Assembly (NCBI RefSeq): GCF_932526225.1
Contig: NC_064043.1
Coordinates: 15,624,085 to 15,684,084, forward strand
Direction: 5' to 3'
DNA from: Nematostella vectensis
Lineage: Eukaryota > Cnidaria > Anthozoa > Actiniaria > Edwardsiidae
Length of the DNA stretch: 60,000 nucleotides
Of this stretch, positions 50,953 through 60,000 are shown piece by piece. The notes under the pieces were generated by a model. That model did not search any database. It was given only the letters and a program-made list of their open reading frames with translations, and was not told the DNA's origin. Numbering within the stretch: the first letter of the stretch is position 1; each line of letters starts with the position of its first letter. Both the position numbers and the translations under genes were made by a program.

Positions 50953-53641
50953 GACCACACCCATGCTACCACGAGGATGCTACTCAGCGGATGGGCGGGG
51001 CTCTGCTAGCCTTTCTTGTGTGCAAAGTAGAAAAAGACAATACAAAAACACTGAGATACTAGTAAAGAAAAGGGGACTGGTTTCCCTCCTAGCAGGGGTT
51101 TAGTGGTGGTATAAATGATAAATGCTGTACGAGAGAACTTCGCGGGAAAGGAGAAAAGTTTTTTTTGCGGCGAATACAAGAGATCAGTTAAGCCGTTAAG
51201 ATCTTTCCTAGCGAATACAGGAGATCAGTTGATGTTAGGATCTTTCCTAGCCAATACAAGAGATCAGTTGTCGTTAGGATCTTTCCTAGCTGGTCATCTT
51301 TACTTCGTCTTATTTCAACGATAGCAATCCACCCCCCCCCCCCCCCCCTCACCGGGGGTGCAATGTAGAAGGGCGTGTCTTGGATTGGGACCCCTTTCTT
51401 CAACCCTTTTACCTCGAAGTATAGTTTCTCGATGAGCGATCGCTAGTAGCAGACCCCTTGTGCGTGTAAGATGCTCAAGAAGTCGATTCAGGATTTCTGG
51501 TTAAAGAATTATTGGAATGGACTGAGATAGGCACGTGATTATGGTGATTGGTCCGATTATTTCGTGCCGACACGCTCGCGAGGTCACGTGTCTAATGCCC
51601 AAGAATGGAAAGAAGTGTGTGACTGTGTCACGAAAATGAAATTCAAAATCCTAGTCGATGTCGTAAAACTCCGTGAGTTGCATTTCCCAAATAAATGCAT
51701 CTGATTTTTGACCGTCTAGTTGCTTTTCGTAACTCGCTCGCTCGCAAAAGGGTACTAACTTATATGGGCTATACGGGGACGTGCCGCTGGACAAAGTATG
51801 GTTTTTGACCTCTCTGTCCTAAACAGGGTATACATTTCAGGCCTCTCTGTCCTAAACAGGGTATATAATTTTAAGCAAGGCTGTCCTAATGCTAAAACTC
51901 GTAACCGCTGATCCCGCCGCCGATCTGATTGCCTTGCTTGCTCTCACGTGATAACAGGGTCCTAAAATTGAGGGTGTTGTCCTAAACAGGGTATGGTTTT
52001 TCAGAACTTTTGTCCTAAACAGGGTCAGGTTTCAAAACCCCCAGCGGCACCGCTATACCTAAACATTCATATTTTTCGCGTTTTCCTTTAAAAATAATCG
52101 GAGATTGTTACATATCGGCCGGAAGTAAACTGGCGACAGTGCTGCTTTTAAAAATTTGAGTTTATAATTGAAATGTTATACCCAATGAATTATTAGAAGA
52201 AAATTACACAAAATGATCAGTTAAAATGATATTCAAACTTGCTTTTTATTAAAATAATTTCTACATCATGATCATGATAGATTCTCAAAATTTAAAGAAA
52301 AGTTTCTGATATCATTATATAGACGATTTTGTAGATTTTATACCCAAATGATAGAAGGATCAGTCCCCGCCCATACCCAACCCCCCACCCCCCACCCCCC
52401 CTGACGTTTAATAGGAACATATGGATAGATAGATATTTTATTCATGGCACCTTATAAAACATTTACATCGGTGTAGGTCCACAAATTAATAAATAAATGA
52501 TATTGACAGATGTTGCCATGTTTCCCTTTCTTTCCCTTTTTGCATTTTTTTATTTTTGTTGTTTAAGGGGGATTACGTGACGAAGCTTTACACTTCTTGC
52601 ATTCATACATCCAAAGATATGTTTCGCTAATCGCCGATTCACGTTTCCATTCCGGCTCAACCCCATAATTCTGACGAAATTAATTTATTTGTTGGTATGA
52701 GGTCTAGCATTGACACCTGCATGCGTTTTTAGGAATCCCAGTTCTTCATCCTCCACTTTACCTGTCTGGCATACTAACCATATTTTTCGTTTGATTTTTT
52801 GTATGGCTTCTTATACCTTCCAGTTTCTATTGCTGGCTGAACAACATTGTCCTTTCCTATCCCCCTTCGTGGAAGAATGCAATCCAAGCCATGTATTTTA
52901 TATTCTTCCGTTCTCCACCCCTTTTTTAAATCCTGAATGGAAGGCCCTCGTTGAGTTGTTGAGTTCTCGAGATTGTGTTCTGACGCAGGGGAAAGGGTCC
53001 GCGACGAAACAATTAAACAACGGGGCGCTTTCTCTCCGATTTTTTCTCTCGCCTTTCCCCTCCTTTTAATCGTCTCTACGCAGCTAGGAATATTTTTACC
53101 ACCTCAAAACCATCCTCGAAAACCCAGGGATATTCCCACCACCACACCCCTGGGAAAAATGGACACACTTTATGGCGCCGTCTGGTGCCATAGAAACGAT
53201 CCGCAACAAATTCAGACAGACAGAGAAGCATTTGGCCGTAAATTTGCCAAATCAGGTTTTTTTGGTTCGACTTATTTCTCACTCTGGGTGGCAATGTGAT
53301 GCTTTGTTCAAATTGAGATGTAAGCGGGTATTATCAGATAATCTGTTAGTTATCAACACTTTAGGATTTTAAATAAAAGCACTCTTTGGCCCTTTGACAT
53401 CCGATGCTTCCTAAAGACGCGACATTCACAACAGAAAATGACATGACATATACAGATAATAGAAACTTATGTTGGAGAAGGGCCTTGAAAGTGTTGATTG
53501 GCACTTTGGGCTGCAAAAGCCAATGAAAATACAGACAGCGTTTCGGCCAGCCCCGTGAACGAGTAAATTGGCAACACCTAAGAAGCACGAGAAGGCAGCC
53601 GTAGTTTTTGTAGTGCAAGAAATATAGACGTAGAGAACGAC
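50953..53641. other. IPO9 3' UTR and IPO9-Boule intergenic region
   Basis: No gene is supported. Contents: a possible poly(A) signal AATAAA at 51,690-51,695 (unproven; others exist); a ~38-bp repeat TAGCGAATACAGGAGATCAG...GATCTTTCC in 3-4 copies at 51,170-51,295; a poly-C tract at 51,330-51,350; four copies of GTCCTAAACAGGGT at 51,825-52,025; a GATAGATAGATATTTTATTC motif near 52,430 that looks like an inverted LINE 3' tail; and unique sequence to 53,641 where the Boule promoter should lie. Frames up to 119 codons near 52,710-53,300 show no domain. Confidence 0.6.
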
Positions 53642-53674
53642 ATGCATCCAACAAACACGTATCCTTTGCCCGAG
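53642..53674 (+). CDS. BOLL: Boule exon 1, coding part (residues 1-11)
   Basis: MHPTNTYPLPE, donor CCCGAG|gtaagc. The 5' UTR start is not determined. Short but consistent in phase with the RRM exon. Confidence 0.7.
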
Positions 53675-55417
53675 GTAAGCGTTTGCATGTCATACTTTGC
53701 CCTGGTTATTTAAAAAACTCTGTTTGGGAATGGAAAGTTTTTTATCTTTTCGATGATCTAGTGGATCCAAAATTAGCACATGTAGGTGGAACGCGTTGTG
53801 CTTCAACTCTTAGGTACCAGGTAAAGATCGAATCTCTCAGCGTTTGAAACGCGCTATTAATCCAACTGCGTTTCAGTAAACCTTCGCAGTGTTTGGTTAT
53901 GTTTGTGTTTGGCTCGCCTATTCCAGTGTGTATTTCATTTGTGTGTTCTTTTGGAAGCATGCACATTTCGCCTAGAACAGTGACCCCAACGATTTTATCC
54001 CACTCATTATTCATCTACATTCTATGCTATATAAAGGATTTTCATATTTCATTTGCTTGGATCAAACTGATTCATAATCCATCGTTTTACGCTACGTCGC
54101 GTGCTATAATTCAGTGATCAACAATATGGTCTTTGCACGGGGTGTGTTCGAAGCGCGCGAAACACCTCTAATCTACGAGTAGCTTGATGTATTTCACGCT
54201 GTCATAAATAGCTATAAATGTCTTTTTTTTTTACTTTTTCAGCCCGTCATCTACCCTACAAGAGTTTTTGTAGGAGGTCTTGCAAGAGGGGTATATATGA
54301 ATTTTTTTGGATTGTTTAAACTTTATTGCATCCTTTCTTTTATTATTCCATGCATAACAATGCAACAGTACGGAGGACGTGCACAATTCCTGTTTGCTTT
54401 ACAAGCTTTGCTTTTTCCTTTTCTTCTAGACCACAGAACTTGAACTCGAAACCTTTTTCTCTAACTTTGGCCCCGTGGCCGACGTCCGAATTGTTTGTGA
54501 TCGGCGGACTGGGCTAAATAAAGGGTAAGTAAACATTATTCTTTTTTAGACAAAGTATTTGTTTGGTAGTGTTTAGTACTTGTTTGTTATTTTGGGTAGT
54601 ATAGACGCCCGTGGATTAAATTCTTCGCCACGTGCTTTAACTTAGCTACATTTCGTCTACAGCTTTAGAAATATTCTTATCAGCTATCCATCTTATAATA
54701 CTTCTTTGAAACGATCATCAAGGCTGATTGCTTGAATCAAATATTTGATTCATTTTTTAGTTTCGGGTTCATAACATTCAGTCTGGAAGAACCAGCAAAA
54801 AAGTTAATCGAACAAGTAAGATTGTATTCAATTCAAGAATTCCTGCAATTCGCGCCCTCTCACCATTTTCTGTGTTATTTTATTTTGCAGAATAACATAG
54901 ATTTCAAGGGACGTAGTCTCCGCCTCAGACAGGCAATAAGAAAAAAGGTTTAGCTACATTATCAATTAAATTCTTAACAATAATATTTGTTTTTGGTAGG
55001 GGCAGACATGAAAACAATCGACAAGAGATTTTCGCGCGTTAAAAACCACATGACGTATTACAGAATTTGTCAATAACCTTTCGCGCCAGTTTTAGCCGAG
55101 CTATTTATCGCCCTTTTCATACACTTTTTGCAAATAACCCCTCTTCTTTTTCACTGATAATGATTAATTTAACTTTAAGAATTACTCAAGATGCTAATGA
55201 ACGTTTGATCGTATTATTAGGGAAGTTCACAGTATCTTACAAATGAAGAATATAGCCAGAAAAAAGGTAGACTCATTTTTCCTCATCACAAGGAGTTACA
55301 GTTTGTTTGAAAAAGTATTTGTCTCCACTTTTTTCTACAGGGAGTGGTCAATGGGTGCTGGTACCTGTTCAAGAAGAGCCAGTTGTACATTACTCAACAC
55401 CACCTGCTACTCAACAG
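53642..55417 (+). CDS. BOLL: Boule/DAZ-family RNA-binding protein, 7 exons, 3' end outside the window
   Basis: Germline translation regulator of the DAZ/Boule family, which binds 3' UTRs of meiotic mRNAs. Seven in-phase exons give 137 codons. The RRM spans residues ~16-96: RNP2 VFVGGL, TTELELETFFSNFGPVADVR, RIVCDRRTG, RNP1 KGFGFITF, then NNIDFKGRSLRLRQAIRKK, which is the hallmark Boule ending (family LNIGPAIRKQ). The following exons encode GSSQYLTNEEYSQKK and GSGQWVLVPVQEEPVVHYST. The ATG (MHPTNTYPLPE) is chosen because it opens the first in-phase exon ahead of the RRM. The C-terminal exons lie inside or beyond the minisatellite. A Boule orthologue is more likely than DAZL since invertebrates have only Boule; DAZ/DAZL arose in vertebrates. 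Confidence 0.88.
53675..54242. other. Boule intron 1
   Basis: 568 bp, T-rich before TACTTTTTCAG. Nothing else recognised. Confidence 0.6.
54243..54290 (+). CDS. BOLL: Boule exon 2 (residues 12-27), RNP2
   Basis: PVIYPTRVFVGGLARG; acceptor TTTTTCAG|CCCGTC, donor GAGGG|gtatat. Contains RNP2 of the RRM. Confidence 0.9.
54430..54524 (+). CDS. BOLL: Boule exon 3 (residues 28-59)
   Basis: Acceptor CTTCTAG|ACCACA and donor AAAGG|gtaagt. Encodes TTELELETFFSNFGPVADVR, then IVCDRRTGLNK. RRM helix 1 to strand 2. Confidence 0.93.
54761..54815 (+). CDS. BOLL: Boule exon 4 (residues 59-77), RNP1
   Basis: Acceptor TTTTTTAG|TTTCGGG and donor GAACAA|gtaaga. Completes KGFGFITF, then SLEEPAKKLIEQ. Confidence 0.93.
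54891..54947 (+). CDS. BOLL: Boule exon 5 (residues 78-96)
   Basis: NNIDFKGRSLRLRQAIRKK; acceptor TATTTTGCAG|AATAAC, donor AAAAAG|gtttag. End of the RRM. Confidence 0.93.
55221..55266 (+). CDS. BOLL: Boule exon 6 (residues 97-112)
   Basis: GSSQYLTNEEYSQKK; acceptor GTATTATTAG|GGAAGT, donor AAAAAG|gtagac. Low-complexity linker as in other Boule proteins; identified by phase and splice sites rather than by conservation. Confidence 0.75.
55341..55417 (+). CDS. BOLL: Boule exon 7 (residues 112-137), 3' end uncertain
   Basis: Acceptor TTTTCTACAG|GGAGTGG. Encodes GSGQWVLVPVQEEPVVHYST and PPATQQ. The donor CAACAG|gtctgc is weak. If unspliced, the frame runs 31 more codons into the 23-bp array and stops at 55,508-55,510, which would give an alternative C-terminus made of repeat sequence. 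Confidence 0.75.
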
Positions 55418-58400
55418 GTCTGCCCCACCACAGCCTCATTGATATGTCCACACAGCCTTATTAACATGTCCACCACAGCCTCATTAATATGTACACCACA
55501 GCCTCATTAATATGTACACCATAGCCCCATTAATATGTCCACACAGCCTTATTAACATGTCCACCACAGCCTCATTAATATGTACACCACAGCCTCATTA
55601 ATATGTACACCACAGCCCCATTAATATGTACACCACAGCCTCATTAATATGTACACCACTGCCTCATTAATATGTACACCACAGCCTCATTAATATGTAC
55701 ACCACAGCCCCATTAATATGTGCACCACAGCCTCAGTACTATGTACACCACAGCCTTATTAATATGTACACCACAGCCTCATTAATATGTACACCACAGC
55801 CTCATTAATATGTACACCACAGCCTCATTAATATGTACACCACAGCCTCATTAATATGTACACCACAGCCTCATTAATATGTACACCACAGCCTCATTAA
55901 TATGTACACCACAGCCTCATTAATATGTACACCACAGCCTCATTTATATGTACACCACAGCCCCATTAATATGTACACCACAGCCTCATTACTATGTACA
56001 CCACAGCCTAATTAATATGTACACCACAGCCTCATTAATATGTACACCACAGCCCCATTAATATGTACACCACTGCTTCATTAATATGTACACCACAGCC
56101 TCATTAATATGTACATCACAGCCTCATTAATATGTACACCACAGCCTCATCAATATGTACACCACAGCTTCCTTATTATGTACACCACAGCTTCCTTATT
56201 ATGTACACCACAGCCTTATTAATATGTACACCACAGCCTCATTAATATGTGCACCACAGCCTCAGTACTATGTACACCACAGCCTCATTAATATGTACAC
56301 CACAGCCTCATTAATATGTGCACCACAGCCTCAGTACTATGTACACCACAGCCTGATTAATATGTACACCACAGCCTCATTACAATGTACACCACATCCT
56401 CATTAATATGTACACCACAGCCTCATTAATATGTACACCACAGCCTCATTTATATGTACACCACAGCCCCATTAATATGTACACCACAGCCTCATTACTA
56501 TGTACACCACAGCCTAATTAATATGTACACCACAGCCTCATTAATACGTACACCACAGCCCCATTAATATGTACACCACTGCTTCATTAATATGTACACC
56601 ACAGCCTCATTAATATGTACATCACAGCCTCATTAATATGTACACCACAGCCTCATCAATATGTACACCACAGCTTCCTTATTATGTACACCACAGCTTC
56701 CTTATTATGTACACCACAGCCTTATTAATATGTACACCACAGCCTCATTAATATGTGCACCACAGCCTCAGTACTATGTACACCACAGCCTCATTACTAT
56801 GTACACCACAGTCTCATTAATATGTACACCACAGCCTCATTAATATGTACACCACAGCCTCATCAATATGTACACCACAGCCTCATTAATATGTACACCA
56901 CAGCCTCATCAATATGTACACCACAGCCTCATTACTATGTACACCACAGCCTCATTAATATGTACACCACAGCCTCATTAATATGCACACCACAGCCTCA
57001 TCAATATGTACACAACAGCCTCATTACTATGTACACTACATCCTCATTAATATGTACACCACTGCCTCATTAATATGTACACCACAGCCTCATTAATATG
57101 TACACCACAGCCTCATTAATATGTACACCACAGCCTCATTAATATGTACACCACTGCCTCATCAATATGTAGACCACTGCCTCATTAATATGTACACCAC
57201 AGCCTTATTAATATGTACACCACAGCCTCATTAATATGTACACCACAGCCTCAGTACTATGTACACCACAGCCTCATTAATATGTACACCACAGCCTCAT
57301 TAATATGTACACCACAGCCTCATTAATATGTACACCACAGCCTCAGTACTATGTACACCACTGCCTCATTAATATGTACACCACAGCCTCATTAATATGT
57401 ACACCACAGCCTCATTAATATGTACACCACAGCCTCATTAATATGTACACCACAGCCTTATTAATATGTACACCATAGCCCCATTAATATGTCCACACAG
57501 CCTTATTAACATGTATACCACAGCCTTATTAATATGTACACCACAGCCTCATTAATATTGAACACCACAGCCCCATTATTATGTACACCACAGCCTCATT
57601 AATATGTACACCACAGCCTCATTAATATGTGCACCACAGCCTCAGTACTATGTACACCACAGCCTCATTAATATGTACACCACAGCCTCATTACAATGTA
57701 CACCACATCCTCATTAATATTGAACACCACAGCCTCAGTACTATGTACACCACAGCCTCATTAATATGTACACCACAGCCTCATTAATATGTGCACCACA
57801 GCCTCAGTACTATGTACACCACAGCCTCATTAATATGTACACCACAGCTTCATCAATATGTACAGCACAGCCTCATTAATATGTACACCACAGCCCCATT
57901 AATATGTGCACCATAGCCTCATTAATATGTACACCACAGCCTCATTAATATGTACACCACAGCCTCATTAATATGTACACCACAGCCTCATTAATATGTG
58001 CACCACAGCCTTATTAACATGTCCACCACAGCCTTATTAACATGTACACCACAGCCTTATTAATATGTACACCACAGCCTCATCAATATGTACACCACAG
58101 CCCCATTAATATGTACACCACAGCCCCATTAATATGTGCACCACAGCCTCAGTACTATGTACACCACAGCCTTATTAATATGTACACCACAGCCTCATTA
58201 ATATGTACACCACAGCCTCATTAATATGTACACCACAGCCTCATTAATATGTACACCACAGCCTCATTAATATGTACACCACAGCCTCATTAATATGTAC
58301 ACCACAGCCTTATTAATATGTACACCACAGCCTCATTAATATGTACACCACAGCCTCATTAATATGTACACCACAGCCCCATTAATATGTGCACCACAGC

Positions 58401-60000
58401 CTCAGTACTATGTACACCACAGCCTTATTAACATGTCCACCACAGCCTTATTAACATGTACACCACAGCCTCATTAATATGTACACCACAGCCTCATCAG
58501 TATGTACACCACAGCCCCATTAATATGTACACCACAGCCCCATTAATATGTGCACCACAGCCTCAGTACTATGTACACCACAGCCTTATTAATATGTACA
58601 CCACAGCCTCATTAATATGTACACCACAGCCTCATTAATATGTACACCACAGCCTCATTAATATGTACACCACAGCCTCATTAATATGTACACCACAGCC
58701 TTATTAATATGTACACCACAGCCTCATTAATATGTACACCACAGCCTCATTAATATGTACACCACAGCCTCATTAATATGTACACCACAGCCCCATTAAT
58801 ATGTGCACCACAGCCTCAGTACTATGTACACCACAGCCTTATTAACATGTCCACCACAGCCTTATTAACATGTACACCACAGCCTTATTAATATGTACAC
58901 CACAGCCTCATCAATATGTACACCACAGCCCCATTAATATGTACACCACAGCCCCATTAATATGTGCACCACAGCCTCAGTACTATGTACACTACAGCCT
59001 TATTAATATGTACACCACAGCCTCATTAATATGTACACCACAGCCTCATTAATATGTACACCACAGCCTCATTAATATGTACACCACAGCCTTATTAATA
59101 TGTACACCACAGCCTCATTAATATGTACACCACAGCCTCATTAATATGTACACCACAGCCTCATTAATATGTACACCACAGCTTCATTAATATGTACACC
59201 ACAGCCTCATTAATATGTACACCACAGCCTCATTAATATGTACACCACAGCCTCATTTATATGTACACCACAGCCCCATTAATATGTACACCACAGCCTC
59301 ATTACTATGTACACCACAGCCTAATTAATATGTACACCACAGCCTCATTAATATGTACACCACAGCCCCATTAATATGTACACCACTGCTTCATTAATAT
59401 GTACACCACAGCCTCATTAATATGTACATCACAGCCTCATTAATATGTACACCACAGCCTCATCAATATGTACACCACAGCTTCCTTATTATGTACACCA
59501 CAGCTTCCTTATTATGTACACCACAGCCTTATTAATATGTACACCACAGCCTCATCAATATGTACACCACAGCCTCATTACTATGTACACCACAGCCTCA
59601 TTAATATGTACACCACAGCCTCCTTATTATGTACACCGCAGCCTCATTAATATGTACACCACAGCCTCATTACTATGTACACCACAGCCTCATTAATATG
59701 TACACCACAGCCTCATTAATATGTACACCACAGCCTCATTAATATGTACACCACAGCCTCATCAATATGTACACCACAGCCTCATTACTATGTACACCAC
59801 AGCCTCATTAATATGTACACCACAGCCTCATTAATATGTACACCACAGCCTCATTAATATGTACACCACAGCCCATTAATATGTACACCACAGCCTTATT
59901 AATATGTACACCACAGCCTCATTAATATGCACACCACAGCCTCATCAATATGTACACCACAGCCTCATTACTATGTACACCACAGCCTCATTAATATGTA
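55418..60000 (+). repeat. 23-bp minisatellite (~199 copies) downstream of Boule exon 7
   Basis: Unit CCTCATTAATATGTACACCACAG, written as CCTCATTAATATGTACACCA plus CAG (23 bp). Variants: CCTCAGTACTATG, CCTTATTAATATG, CCCCATTAATATG, CTTCCTTATTATG, CCTCATCAATATG. The array continues past the window edge. A higher-order block of 18 units (414 bp) repeats at 58,042, 58,456 and 58,870. The 60-106-codon frames across the array are by-products. It starts within about 10 bp of the exon-7 end. Confidence 0.93.

Noticed and set aside
52710-53299. Plus-strand ORFs of 108-119 codons between IPO9 and Boule
   Set aside because: No domain or splice context was recognised and the composition is T-rich; insufficient support for a gene.
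1-60000. tRNA, rRNA or other structural RNA genes
   Set aside because: I saw no tRNA box A/box B arrangement or rRNA-like segment, though a by-eye reading can miss them; a covariance-model scan would settle it.

Overview
The window is nuclear DNA of an intron-rich invertebrate animal. Conserved animal genes are split into many small GT-AG exons, introns are loaded with minisatellites, and there are Ty3/Gypsy, PHD-bearing CR1/Jockey-like and DNA-transposon insertions. An anthozoan cnidarian would fit, but that is only a guess.

Gene 1 (+ strand, 1,550-50,952) is the importin-9 (IPO9) orthologue. I assembled 26 exons by hand. All phases agree, and they sum to 2,736 nt = 911 codons plus a stop. 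This covers roughly residue 130 to the C-terminus of the ~1,040-residue family; the N-terminal exons lie upstream of base 1. The protein is a karyopherin-beta nuclear import receptor, and its reading frame is unbroken across >49 kb.

Gene 2 (+ strand, from 53,642) is a Boule/DAZ-family RNA-binding protein: an intact RRM over five exons, two more exons, then a 23-bp minisatellite that runs off the window.

The most striking signal is in the IPO9 introns. About 14 minisatellite arrays are present. Seven of them are tandem copies of an exon-intron junction of the same gene: the unit carries the end (or start) of the adjacent exon, the splice site itself, and a few intron bases. Exon 1 is bracketed on both sides, by ~21 copies of its own 3' splice site (530-1,549) and ~215 copies of its own 5' splice site (1,680-8,338). 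The same happens at the donors of exons 5, 13, 15, 20 and 25. The introns therefore carry hundreds of decoy splice sites matching the genuine ones, seemingly at different ages (3 copies at exon 20, ~100 at exon 13). Several arrays also have higher-order periods (635, 705 and 414 bp).

Mobile elements, by region. At 8.4-14.9 kb there is a long-terminal-inverted-repeat element carrying a very young Ty3/Gypsy element (identical 192-bp LTRs, perfect 5-bp target duplication, intact 1,190-codon gag-pol, apparent self-primer). At 17.7-18.5 kb there is a foldback element. At 27.2 kb a 5'-truncated LINE tail sits inside the exon-13 array. At 30.6-36.8 kb a 6.25-kb TIR element with GC-rich subterminal repeats is inserted in the same array and contains an intact PHD-endonuclease-RT LINE with a 2A-like motif. 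At 45.8-46.7 kb there is an 875-bp MITE with a 9-bp target duplication. The IPO9-Boule intergenic region (50,953-53,641) has no gene I can support.
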